Shown here piece by piece: positions 52,476-63,154 of a DNA stretch of 64,000 nt (the stretch's first letter is position 1; the number at the start of each line of letters is the position of its first letter). A program made the translations under genes and the position numbers. This DNA comes from Brachycybe producta (lineage: Eukaryota > Arthropoda > Diplopoda > Playtdesmida > Andrognathidae): positions 3,022,001-3,086,000 of the forward strand of contig JAUPFP010000001.1 in assembly GCA_036925085.1 (NCBI GenBank), given 5' to 3'. The notes under the pieces were generated by a model. It was not told the origin of the DNA. It made no database searches and saw nothing but the letters and a program-made list of their open reading frames with translations.

Positions 52476-52759
52476 ATGGGTACAATTCAGGAATTACAAA
52501 TTCTTTTATTCAAAAAAGAAGAACGGATACAACAACTTGAAAATTCATTAACAAAACGAGAAAATGAAATTCAACAATTAAAAAGCCAACTGGATAAATT
52601 CCAGTCTGTTATGCCCTTTGGTATTAATTCTTTACCACTTGGACAAGCTGGATCCAGGAGAAAACATAGGGCACAAGGCATATCAGCAGAACCTCAAAGT
52701 CTTAGGACCATTCAAGAAATAGTACAACAAAAATTTCAAGAACATTTGAAACCACACAA
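52476..52759 (+). CDS. PRKG1: cGMP-dependent protein kinase I, first coding exon (leucine zipper and autoinhibitory segment)
   Basis: N-terminal exon of a PKG I-type serine/threonine kinase, a cytosolic effector of cGMP (foraging in flies). ATG at 52476 is the first in frame after TAA at 52440-52442. Residues 4-42 form a leucine zipper with perfect heptad spacing (I4, L11, I18, L25, I32, L39), used for homodimers and anchoring. Residues 65-73 are RAQGISAEP, the pseudosubstrate/autoinhibitory motif of PKG I. The start MGTIQELQ resembles the I-beta isoform as recalled, while RAQGISAEP and the QSVMP segment resemble I-alpha. The position equivalent to Cys42 of mammalian I-alpha is Phe. A consensus donor GTAAGT at 52760-52765 ends the exon after 94 codons plus 2 nt, close to the length of the alternative first exons of vertebrate PRKG1. 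The cyclic-nucleotide-binding and kinase exons are not in the window. G2 is present, but residue 6 is Glu, so N-myristoylation is unlikely. Confidence 0.93.
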
Positions 52760-53189
52760 GTAAGTTTTAATTATTATGATTACATAAATATAATATAGAA
52801 AATATAATATGTATTATGTCCTATGAGGATGAGGAAGAGGCTATTATGCAGAGACTGGAATGGTCATTGAATGACCTTGAGAAATTTTCAATTTTCTATG
52901 TCTGGTTTTGAGTTTCTAGATGGTTTTTCTATTGGAAACTTCTGGTTGGCTAACATTTTTAGAAACAAAAAAAAAACCTTTTTTAGGTTTGTAATCGATA
53001 TACATATCGATTAGAGATCGATAAACATGAATGAGGTTTTTTATTATTGGTCGAATTTATCAGCATTTTATTATAATTAAAATTCCTGATTGCTTTGCCA
53101 GTTATTTTTTAAACCTCATTAAAGTTGGTTTTTGTAATTATTTTATCTTTTTCAGGTGCAAAAATGAATAATTTGAATGTTTTTTTTTA

Positions 53190-53774
53190 AAAAACTAGAA
53201 GGGTAACACTCAATCACGCAAAAGATATTTTCATGTTTTTGATATCTTTCAAAATAAACTTTTTCATATAGAAATAAATTTAAAACAAAAAATCATCAAG
53301 CTCGTTAAAGTTGAGTCATTTTCACAAACACAGGCAATTAGAAAACGGGATAAACAGACGTTTGCTCCGCCCTTTTTATGACGAAAGGCAACTTTTAATT
53401 GGTTTCTTGTGTGGTTCGACGTTGAAAAGGGCAGAGAGCATGTGACGTCAGACTACATAACCAACCAATTAGAAGTTGCCATTCGTCATAAAAAGGGCGG
53501 AGCAAACGTCAGTTTATCACAGGCAATTAGAAATCGGGACGAACTTCAGTTGGCTCCGCCCTTTTCAACGTCAGACTACATAACTAACCAATTAGAAGTT
53601 GCCGTTCGTCATAAAAATGGCGGAGCAAACCGCAAACGTCTGTTTATCCCGTTTTCTAATTGCCTGTGTTTGTGAAAATGACTCAACTTTTAAGAGCTTG
53701 ATGATTTCTTGTTTACAATTTATTTCTATATGAAAAAGTTTATTTTGAAAGATGTCTTGTCTCAACATGAAAAT
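53190..53774. repeat. Long inverted repeat: family B arms around composite F
   Basis: Left arm 53190-53329 and right arm 53668-53774 are inverses: TTGAGTCATTTTCACAAAC against GTTTGTGAAAATGACTCAA, with matching TTTCAAAATAAACTTTTTCA and TGAAAAAGTTTATTTTGAAA. A further F element cuts the right arm. Confidence 0.65.
53330..53667. mobile_element. Composite family F element inside a B palindrome
   Basis: Outer ends ACAGGCAATTAGAAAACGGG and the inverted CCGTTTTCTAATTGCCTGT. A second internal F start, ACAGGCAATTAGAAATCGGG, lies at about 53518, so two F copies are fused or nested. It has four GC-box motifs of CTCCGCCC/GGGCGGAG type or close variants, and TGACGTCA at 53443-53450. The flanks are inverted repeats belonging to family B arms, so no target duplication can be read. 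Confidence 0.72.
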
Positions 53775-53979
53775 ACAGGCAATTAGAAATCGGGACGAAC
53801 ATCAGTTGGCTCCGCCCTTTTTATGGCGAACGCAACTTCTAATTGGTTGGTTATGTAGTTTGACGTCACATGCTCCGCCCTTTTCAACGTCGAACCACAC
53901 AACACACCAATTAGAAGTTGCCGTTTGTCACAAAAAGGGCGGAGCCAACTTCTGCGAGTCCCGTTTTCTAATTGCCTGT
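53775..53979. mobile_element. Family F foldback MITE
   Basis: ACAGGCAATTAGAAATCGGG start and CTAATTGCCTGT end, 205 bp. It has GC boxes on each arm and in the middle, and TGACGTCA at 53861-53868. It replaces the outer end of the right arm of the surrounding B element. No clear target duplication. Confidence 0.78.
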
Positions 53980-54060
53980 AATTACTTCACCAATATTTAA
54001 GATGGCGGCCAAACAACTTAATTTAAATTGTATTGTCGCCATCTTGTTACGCACACTAGC

Positions 54061-54080
54061 GGGGGGGGGGGGGGGGGGGG
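54061..54080 (+). repeat. Poly(G) tract of 20
   Basis: Twenty consecutive G. Shorter G tracts occur at about 18720, 19150, 22840, 23742 and 29586. Confidence 0.9.
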
Positions 54081-54491
54081 TTTAAATTAAATACTGCAAA
54101 GTAGGGTTAAAAAGTCGTGCTGTGGTCAAGTATATTATGCATGCTGCTTTACAAAGCTCATGTTAAACTGATTAGTGACGTCAAAATGACGTAAATTGGG
54201 GTATGAATGTTTGAATTTGGAATGACCTTGCCATTATCTAAGACAACAATGCACTCAATCTCATCACGCCATTCTATTTTTGTAATTGATTATTGTAAGA
54301 AAGGCTGTAGTTGACCAGAGCAGCAGGTTGTCAGCTGTTATAATAGTTGTACTTTACATGCAGCCATTTTTGTGTCAATCAGGATGCATTACCCATGATG
54401 CATCTTAACTTATATGTCTTAACCAAATGTGGGATTTTGTATTTCATAAATTTACTAAAACATATGAAGCAATGAAAAGTTTAGTAGTTAG

Positions 54492-54698
54492 ACAAGCAAT
54501 TAGAAATCGGGGCAAACAGAAGTTGGCTCCGCCCTTTTTATAACGACCGGCAACTTCTAATTTGGTTGGTTATGTAGTCTGACGTCACATGCTCCGCCCT
54601 TTTCAACGTCGAACCACACAACAAACCAATTAGAAGTTGCCGGTCGTCATAAAAAGGGCGGAGCCAATTTCTGTTTGTCCCGATTTCTAATTGCCTGT
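54492..54698. mobile_element. Family F foldback MITE
   Basis: ACAAGCAATTAGAAATCGGG start and CGATTTCTAATTGCCTGT end, 207 bp. The flanks AGTAGTTAG and AGTGGTTAG match at 8 of 9. It contains TGACGTCA (54580-54587) and GC boxes. Adjacent 54702-54766 resembles the middle of family C. Confidence 0.8.
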
Positions 54699-55159
54699 AG
54701 TGGTTAGAGGCTAGACCTCCCTAATTGACAACTGATAAGACATAACAAGACATATAGCCTCTAACCAACCTAAAAATGCAAGAATGTTAAAGTGGACACC
54801 AGAACCACCAACTGGTCACTCAGACAGTAAAATGTTGTTTTTTATGTCCTTCTTGGTATTTATTTGTTAGAAAAAAAAAAAGGGAAGGAACTTCAATTGT
54901 AGAAAAGGGAAGGACATAAGAGGTCAAGTCACAAGGGAGAGAATATCCAATAAGAACACATGTTTTGTAGACTTGACACCAAAATGTTTTAAAAGTTAGA
55001 AGGTTGTTTTTAAAATTTCTGATGAATTTATTTTTATATTAAAAAAACACCACATTTATTTAAAGTGATAACGTTTTTTTAAAAAAAAACACCTGAAACT
55101 TGAATATATATTTTTTTAGAATATTATTTGATATAAACATAACTTTTTTTAGACAAAAA

Positions 55160-55363
55160 TCTGTTTTAGAAACTAGAAGAGTAGCTCAATCACTTAATGT
55201 TGGTATTTTTTTTTTAAATAAGGTTTTTATGACAGTTTGAAAATGGTTCAACTTTTGATATTTTTTTTTATTTTTGCCATTAAAAAGTTTATTTTGAAAG
55301 ATATTAATACTGTATTATGAAAGTATCTTCAAGTGATTGAACTACCCTTCTAGTTTCTAAAAC
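55160..55363. mobile_element. Family B palindromic element
   Basis: GTTTTAGAAACTAGAAGAGT start and CTACCCTTCTAGTTTCTAAA end, with AAAGTTTATTTTGAAAGATA in the right arm. Confidence 0.6.
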
Positions 55364-55643
55364 ATGTTCAAGTTTATTTTATTATTGCTCTTAAGTGAAA
55401 GACAGAATGAATGAAAAGGTTCGAAAATCAGCCATCTTATAAAACACCAATGTCTGTCACAAGATGGCGGTGATAAGAAATATTCTAGTATTTAAAATAT
55501 TATTAAAACCAATTAAGTCATTAAAAAGCCATTAGTGAAGCAAATACCATTATATATGCAAATTAGTTTGCATTTGTTTACCTTTTTGGCACTGAATTCA
55601 ATATTTGAACCTAACTTCAACCAATCACATGACTGAAAGAGGA

Positions 55644-55645
<2 letters not shown>

Positions 55646-55694
<49 letters not shown>

Positions 55695-55728
55695 AGATAG
55701 AGCGAGAGGGAGAGAAAGAGAGAGAGAT

Positions 55729-55762
<34 letters not shown>

Positions 55763-55797
55763 GAAGGGAGGGAGAGAGAGAGAGAGAGAGGGAGAGG
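55646..55797. repeat. (GA)n microsatellite, about 150 bp
   Basis: A long polypurine GA tract with GGGA and AAGA interruptions. Confidence 0.9.
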
Positions 55798-56078
55798 CTA
55801 TAAGGTCATTAAGAGGTTGAGAGGTGATTATATTCTGGAACACACCAACATTTTTTTTATAATGTAGGTTATACAGTATTATGTATTAATGATATTTGTA
55901 TTAGACCCCGTTTTGAGGCTATAAAAGTATTTTTATAACTCAAGTGCCACATGTGACATGTGTCAAATACATCAAATAGTGCATTTAGGGAGTGTTATTT
56001 TGATGTCAAACACAATATAAACCAGTTAATTATACAGTATTTTCACCTTAAAATATATGAAGTTGTCTCCTTATTATT

Positions 56079-56381
56079 AGGGCTCGGATTTTTATGCATT
56101 ATCATGCATATGTTTCTCAATCTGTGGCTCAAGTGCCAATTGAAAAGTAACAATTCCTCATTTAGATAAGCAAACAATTATTTTTTTTTGGTTAGAGGCT
56201 AGAACTCTTTAGTTGACAACTGATGGCAACTAGACATCTAGCCTCTAACTAGTCTTTTTTATTATAAAAAGCATAATTGCAGTTGTTTGAATGATAAGGA
56301 GGATGATTACTTCACAATGGGCACTTGGGCCACAAATTGAGAAACACTTTACTTGCTAGTTTGCATAAAAATCCGACCCCT
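56079..56381. mobile_element. Family C hAT-like element, full length
   Basis: AGGGCTCGGATTTTTATGCA start and GCATAAAAATCCGACCCCT end, with all internal landmarks present. Confidence 0.7.
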
Positions 56382-57082
56382 ATTTATGACATTTATAACT
56401 TGTTTGAAATCAAGAGGAGATCATTACATAAAGGAAATCAGATAATCATATGATAACAAAAAGTCATATCTAGTTCATAACTTTGTAATAGTCACAAGTA
56501 CAAATTACTTAAGTTTACTTTATGATAAATTCTGTCATAAATTGTGGCCTCATTACAGAAAAAGTAAAAAAAAATTGTGATAAGAATGCCTTATGATGGT
56601 ACTGCTTGTGCTCTTATTATTTTATGACTTGTCATAATATTCGGTGGCCTCATTAAAGAAAATGTCACAAAATTGTGGCAATCATAAATTATGATATCAC
56701 TGCTTGTTTTATGACTGCCATTTTATGCTGTACACTAATCAGTGGCAGAGTAATATGACAACAATTGTCATAATAACATTTTGTAATTTGCTTTTGTGAC
56801 TCTTAGGTTATCAGCTAGATATGACAATTTACTGTTATATGAAATTTCTATTTTCTTTCTGTAATGAGGTTCCGGAACACCAGTCAATGACAGCCATATG
56901 ACAACATTCGTCATAATAATTTGTAATTTGCTTTTGTGATCGTTACAAAGTTATGAGCTAGATGTGACTAATATCACAGTCTTATTATCTTTCTGTAATA
57001 ACCTCCTATCCCTGAATTATATCTTTAAGACTGCCTTTTGTACAGCATAAGGTGATTCATATTAAACACTTAAAACACAGTA

Positions 57083-57169
57083 ATCATACACTTGTGACAA
57101 TCATATCTTATGATGTCACTGTATATAAAACAGTGCCATTATAAGATATGATTGTCACAAGTGTATGAT
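57083..57169. repeat. Perfect 29-bp hairpin
   Basis: Arm 57083-57111 is the exact reverse complement of 57141-57169, with a 29-bp loop. It contains CTTGTGACAATCATATCTTA, a family K motif, so it is probably the terminal part of a K-type foldback. Confidence 0.85.
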
Positions 57170-57739
57170 TTTTTTTTTCTGTAATGAAGACCCTACACTG
57201 TTAACAGTAGGCTGTAATATTTAGGACTAGATATCTCATTGTATTGTTCTCTTCCATAGCTTTTCTAGTTTTTAGAAGCAACTTCAAGCAACTTTTTAAA
57301 ATGAAATTAAAATTTTATGTTATTAATTAGAAACTAAGTGTGAGTAAATAAACATTAATTTTTATGTCGAATAAAATCTAGTTAAATGTTTAATAAAGTT
57401 TATTACTGAGTAATAAAGTTTGTGTCTGTAAAAAAAAAAAAGATGGCGGCCATAAAAAAAGAATACTTTAAAAGATGGCGGCGACATGTTTGTAATATTA
57501 AATTTATGTCAATTTTAACATAATTTTGTCAATTTTTCTCACCTTGAGTTGCTTGCTACAAAATGTAATAACTCGTTCAAAATGCAACATAATTTATTTT
57601 AAATATCATTTCATATAAAGCTGAAATTCATTCCAAACCTGTTTAATTTTTTACTATTCCAGTTTCTAACATATTTTCAGTTTTGTTGAAATAGATTAGT
57701 GAAAAAAAGCTGATAATGACAAATTTAATTATACCCTAA

Positions 57740-58271
57740 TGCCTAGTACACACACCTAATAATTTAAATGCATTTAAATATTAAACACGTTCTACAGAGC
57801 CCCGTGAAGGACAAACAAACAATAAGTCGAATTCAATTTATTCAGTTAATTAATCTGAAAATATTGAGTTAATACTTAAATATAATTAAATATATAAACT
57901 ATTGACAAAATATTGATTTAGTATTTCAATTTAAAATATTAATAATAAAGTCAATTTTTATTTGGTTCATGTCCTTAACTGGATTCCGTATAATTCACAG
58001 GCAGTTAGAAATAGGTCAAAACATTTCAGTTGGCTCCGCCCTTGTTATGACGACAGGCAACTTCTAATTGACTGGTTATGAAGTCTGACATCACATGCTC
58101 CGCCCTTTTCAACGTCAGACTACATAAACTACATAACCAGCCAATTAAAGTTGTCAGTCGTCATAACAAGGGCGGAGCCAACTGAAGTTTTGACCTATTT
58201 CTAGCTGCCTGTGTATAATTCACCTAAACATGTTTAATTTGAATTCATTTCATTCAAGTGTGTACAAGGTA
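57740..58271 (-). mobile_element. Family A MITE copy 6, split by an F element
   Basis: Reverse copy flanked by TAA on both sides (57737-57739, 58272-58274). It is interrupted at GTATAATTC by the F element at 57997-58212. Without the insert it matches the other copies in length. Confidence 0.78.
57997..58212. mobile_element. Family F foldback MITE nested in family A
   Basis: The ends are ACAGGCAGTTAGAAATAGG and the inverted CCTATTTCTAGCTGCCTGT. The perfect 9-bp duplication GTATAATTC (57988-57996 and 58213-58221) is confirmed by the uninterrupted A copies, which carry this 9-mer once. It contains CTCCGCCC/GGGCGGAG boxes on both arms. Nine-bp duplications suggest a Mutator-like or Merlin-like transposase source, but none is encoded here. 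Confidence 0.85.
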
Positions 58272-58796
58272 TAAACAACGTTTAGAAATTAAATTAAATT
58301 AAAAAACGGTGGCCATTTTTATTTAACTATTTATATAAAAAAAGGACTTTGGGCTTTTTAATCAAAATTTGATTTTAGTTTCTATTCATTTTGAACACAA
58401 TCTGAGAAAGAGAGAGGAGTTTAGACTTTGGATTTTTTTTTAATGTCGATTAAAGTATGAAACACCATAAATAAATGAGGAATTGTTCTGATAAAAATGA
58501 CATCCCTTAATCGAGTTCTTTTTTTAATGAGCCCCCATTTTAATTTAAACTATTATAAAGTTTGAGAAACTTTGAAGAAAAAAAAGCTGACGTAATTGAG
58601 CTTAAAATAGATTCAAAGTTGCAAACTTTTTTCTCCCATTTTTTTTAAGCTATTTTCAGTCTTTCAGATTATTACGAGATAAACATTTTAATTTTGAAGG
58701 TTTTTTAACGCCTAAAGCAAACTTGAGTTCAGACATAATTAAAGTTAAAAATTTAAATTTAAATGTGACTTTAAATACCAAGTGGCTATAATGCTA

Positions 58797-58993
58797 ACAG
58801 GCATCTGTAGACAGCTTCAGAATTTCTTTGGCTCCGCCCTTTTATGAGCGTCAACAATTTCTAATTGGTGTGTTACTGGGTCTGATGTCACATACCCCGC
58901 CCTTTTTTATTTCTAATTGGTTGATATTTAGTCTGACGCTCATAAAAGGACGGAGCCAAAAAAAAAATTCTGAAGCTGTCTACAGATGCCTGT
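58797..58993. mobile_element. Family F variant with perfect 9-bp duplication
   Basis: The ends are ACAGGCATCTGTAGACAGCT and AGCTGTCTACAGATGCCTGT, a different terminal sequence sharing the GC-box core. It is flanked on both sides by ATAATGCTA (58788-58796 and 58994-59002). Confidence 0.83.
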
Positions 58994-59006
58994 ATAATGC
59001 TAATAG

Positions 59007-59198
59007 ACAGGCAGTTAGAAATCGGAGAGAACTTCAGTTGGCTCCACCCATGTTATGACGACTGGCAACTTCTAATTGGCTGGTTGAAAAGGGCGGAGCA
59101 TGTGACGTCAGACTTCATAACCAACCAATTATAAGTTGCCAGTCGTCATAACAAAGAGTGGAGCCAACTGAAGTTTTCACCTATTTCTAACTACCTGT
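59007..59198. mobile_element. Family F foldback MITE
   Basis: ACAGGCAGTTAGAAATCGG start and ATTTCTAACTACCTGT end, with TGACGTCA at 59103-59110. It begins 13 bp after the previous F element. The flanks show no convincing 9-bp repeat. Confidence 0.75.
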
Positions 59199-59246
59199 TA
59201 GGCTTAGTGCTTTGAGTACATTGTGACAATTATTCATCTAATGACT

Positions 59247-59582
59247 AGGGCTCGGATTTTTATGCAAAATCAAGCAAATGTTTCTCAACCTGTGGCCCTG
59301 CCAGGGCCAATTGTGAAGTAACAGCAAGCGATCTCGTGTTTATAGATCAACCAATCAATAATTGTTTTTTTTTTCAATCAAAAACACTGGTTAGAGGCTA
59401 GAATTATAGTTGAAAACTGATTGTAAGCCGATATCTAACCTCTAACCAGTCTTTTTTATTTTTTTAGAAAATGCATAATTGCAGTTGCTCTAAAATGATG
59501 ATTAGGATTACTTTACAATTGGCAATTGTGCCACAAATTGAGAAACATTTTTTGCTTGATTTTGCATAAAAATCCGAGCCCT
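59247..59582. mobile_element. Family C hAT-like element, full length
   Basis: Ends AGGGCTCGGATTTTTATGCA and TGCATAAAAATCCGAGCCCT are exact inverses. CTAATGAC lies just left of the element and again two bases past its right end, a likely disturbed 8-bp duplication. Confidence 0.72.
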
Positions 59583-60160
59583 ATACTAATGACCAATAGA
59601 AAACGTTTTTAAGCCAAGAAAATGAAGGTCGCATTTAACATTGGATATAAAAATAGAAAAAAATTTTAACTTTCAAAATTAAAAATGTCATTAAATTTTA
59701 ACTTAATTGAATTGTATAACGCCTATATATATATATTTATTTTTATTTATTATTGAATAATTAACATTGATTAATTTCTAAATTGGTCGATGATTTGAAC
59801 AACGCCCTTTTTATATACTGGAAAAATTTCTTAATTGTCATTAGGCAATTAATGGAACAAAATTGCCCATTGAGGCAATCATAATTAATTAAAAAATCAA
59901 TCGAAATTTGTATTGATTTTTTTTTTCTCTTGCTATATTATTATTTAATTTTAATTTTAATTTTACAAATTATTGTTTTGCGTTGGCGACATTTTTATTT
60001 TGGCACCGAAATAGTTTAAATTTCACAATTAGAGTTCTAAATTTATAAAAAAAAAATATTATTTATTCACAGTTTGTTACATGTTTATGACAAACGTCAT
60101 TCGACATTTTATTACTTTTTAATTTATCTTATTAAATAAGTTTTAACTATTGTCTTATCA

Positions 60161-60850
60161 TAAGATGGCGTAAATTATATTTAGCTTATTTTATCTTGCT
60201 AACAGCTGTAACAAAAATGGCGACCACACAAGTCAGATTTTATGTTTTTAACAAAGCTTGTGTCTGTCACAAGATGGCCTCAATTTATATAATTGTATTG
60301 TATCTAGCTAATTTGTAGTAATTTCTGTAACAAAATGGCGACCATACAAATCCGTGTTTTTTAGATTTTTATCAGAACTTGTGATTGTCACAAGATGGTG
60401 TCAATTTATGCAATTGTATTTTATCTAGCTAATTTGTATTAATTTCTGTAACAAAATGGCGACCATACAAATCAATTTTTAGATTTTTAACAGAACTTGT
60501 GATTGTCACAAGATGGCGTCGAAATTATTATGCAAAATTGTTGTATCTTGTTTAATGTCGCAACAAAATGGCGATGATATAAGTCATGTTTTAGATTTTG
60601 AACAAATCTTGTGTCTGTCACAAGATGGCGTCAATTTATTACGCAAATTAATTGTATTTATCTAATTTCTGTAAGAAAATGGCGACCATACAAATCAGTT
60701 TTTTTTTAGATTTTTATCAGAACTTGTGATTGTCACAAGATGGTGTGAATTTCATCAAAATTGTTTTATCTATATAATTTTTGTAACAAAATGGCGACCG
60801 TACAAGTTCAGATTTTTTTGGTTTTTAACAAAGTCTGTCACAAAATGGCG
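60161..60850 (+). repeat. About 115-120 bp tandem array with paired ATGG(C/T) motifs
   Basis: Each unit contains CACAAGATGGCGTCAATTTA and then TGTAACAAAATGGCGACCAT. Thirteen AAGATGG or AAAATGG motifs were counted at about 55-60 bp spacing (60163, 60216, 60271, 60333, 60393, 60453, 60510, 60566, 60632, 60676, 60738, 60788, 60842, approximate). Most continue as GGCG. Confidence 0.8.
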
Positions 60851-61304
60851 GTGATAGATAATTTGTATATTATGTTGTTTATTGGAAGCTTATAGTTTTC
60901 TAGTCTTCTAGTTTTTTTTGCTAAAAAACTAGATGAATTTTTACTCGATGAGGAGTTTCTCTTAATTGCTATAAGATTTGGCAACAATTGTGTGCAATTT
61001 TTTTAATGAAAAAAAAAAATACTTTGCAGGAAAAAAACTGCTTACTTTATGCGTAAAACTTAATTAATATTTAATGTACAATTATCTTTTTTTTCCACCA
61101 TTTTTTCTTTTGAGTTTTGACCTTCGTTTCTATTTTTATCAGTTAGTTTTTTTTATCTCATTTGATGATAAAATGAATTTTGAAATTTTTTTTCAGATTT
61201 CTAATCAGAAATTCTGTCTGCAAATCTTGTGGGCTTAAAATAGTTATTTTTTTTTCAATTAAGAGTTCACATTTTACAAGGATTTTCTTTTTTTACTTTC
61301 ACCT

Positions 61305-61471
61305 ACACAATTGCCTAGGCAATCTGTAAAACCACCAAACTGCTATAATGAATCAGCAAAATTCAATAATACATTTTAGGTGTTGAATTTTGCAGATTCA
61401 CTAGCAGATGTTGGTTATTTTGCAGATTACCCAGGCAATCTGCAGATTGACTGATTCCACAGATTGACAGT
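61305..61471. mobile_element. Family E palindromic element, left end short
   Basis: CACAATTGCCTAGGCAATCT start. The right half is complete, with CAATCTGCAGATTGACTGAT and ATTGACAGT. The left outer arm is missing. Confidence 0.6.
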
Positions 61472-61597
61472 AGTAACACATATAGAAATCATTTGTCAAC
61501 TCAAGATTACTGATTTTATTATTTAAATGAACCTTCATCCATTATCTTTCCTGTATTGGTTATTATTAATTCAACCAAAAAAAAATTGCGGTTTTCA

Positions 61598-61692
61598 GTC
61601 AAAGAACCTGGTTAGAGGCTAGAATTATAGTCGTAGCAAGATGCTAGTTATACTCTAGCATCAGGATTCTAGCCTCTAATCAGGTTCTTTTA
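61598..61692. repeat. Short inverted repeat related to the family C core
   Basis: AACCTGGTTAGAGGCTAGAA and the inverse ATTCTAGCCTCTAATCAGGT enclose about 45 bp. It resembles the central inverted segment of C without the outer ends. Confidence 0.5.
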
Positions 61693-61902
61693 AGTATAAA
61701 ATACATTTATCTGGTTGCCATTGTTATTATGTTGCTTCATTGCTTTAATAATATTTTTAGGGTGAAAAAAAAAGGCTTCTCATTTAAATAATTGAGGCAG
61801 TAATTTTGAGTTGACAATTGTTAATTACTAGGTAGCTAAACATCAGCCTACTTTTTTTCTGTTTTTTGCTACTTCTTTTTATTTTCTACATGTGCGCATT
61901 GA

Positions 61903-61985
61903 ACAGGCAGTTAGAAATCAGGGAGAACTTCAATTTGCTCCGCCTTTTTTATGCCGACCGGCAACTTCTAATTGGTTTGTTGTGA
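61903..61985. mobile_element. Truncated family F element
   Basis: ACAGGCAGTTAGAAATCAGG and the CTCCGCC core are present, but the right half is missing. The sequence runs straight into the 22-bp minisatellite at 61986. Confidence 0.65.
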
Positions 61986-62455
61986 AAGCTTCAGTTGGAA
62001 CTTTCGAAAACTTCAGTGGCAACTTTTGAAAATGTTAGTTGCAACTTCTCAAAACTTCAGTTTAAACTTTTGACAACTTTCGTTGCAACTTTTGACAACT
62101 TTCGTTGCAACTTTTGACAACTTTAGTTGCAACTTTTGACAACTTTAGTTGCAACTTTTGACAACTTTCGTTGCAACTTTTGACAACTTTTGACAACTTT
62201 AGTTGCTACTTTTGACAACTTTAGTTGCAACTTTTGACAACTTTAGTTGCAACTTTTGACAACTTTAGTTGCAACTTTTGACAACTTTAGTTGCAACTTT
62301 TGACAACTTTAGTTGCAACTTTTGACAACTTTAGTTGCAACTTTTGACAACTTTAGTTGCAACTTTTGACAACTTCAGTGGCATTCATTTGAAAATGTTA
62401 GTTGCAACTTTTGAAAACTTCAGTTTAAACTGAACTTTTGAAAACTTCAGTTGCC
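61986..62455 (+). repeat. 22-bp minisatellite
   Basis: About twenty units of CAACTTTAGTTGCAACTTTT-GA type. The central part is nearly uniform and the edges are diverged (CTTCAGTTGGAACTTTCGAA). It starts where a truncated F element stops. Confidence 0.88.
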
Positions 62456-63154
62456 ATCTTTGCCCGCTCAATTTTGTTTATTATATAGTACACTTTTAGA
62501 TGAAAAGTAAACTCCTCATTTAAATAATCCATTCAGTAAGTTTGAGTTGACAAGATCCTAGTTTTAACAGCTTGTTTGTGCCTTCCATTATTACAATATA
62601 TATTCTAATGTATCCAGGCGCGTGTATTATTTCTTTTAAAAATAAATATCCTATTTGCTTTTAGCTAAAAATAAACTACCAAGGACGACCTAGACAAACA
62701 TTGGAAACAAACTCAACTGACTGAGGAGGGAGAGAGAGAGAGAGAGAGGGGAACCTGACTGCCTGCCTGCCTCCCTCCCATCCCTGACTGCATCATGAAT
62801 AAAATACACCACTTACTTACGCACTAAAAGCAAAGAATAGAAACAGAAAAATAGCACATATTACACACACTACCCAACAGCCGTCACTTTTTGTCATTTA
62901 TCTTTTCTACAGTACGTGTAGGCTGCCGTTAGAATTTCTAGAATTTCTTCTTTCTTTCTTTCCCTCTTCATTTTTAGTTTTTAGACTCAACTTTTTTGTA
63001 TTTGTTAAGTTATAACCACTGTACTCGAAAGTTTAACTACTACAAACAAAATCTAGTTAGTAGAAACTGTTATTTTCTAGTCAGGAGGCTTGTCTGCTAG
63101 CTGTATGTGGGAAACTTCTTGAAATGTTGCTACTGAGTTTAAAGTTTTCTTTTT

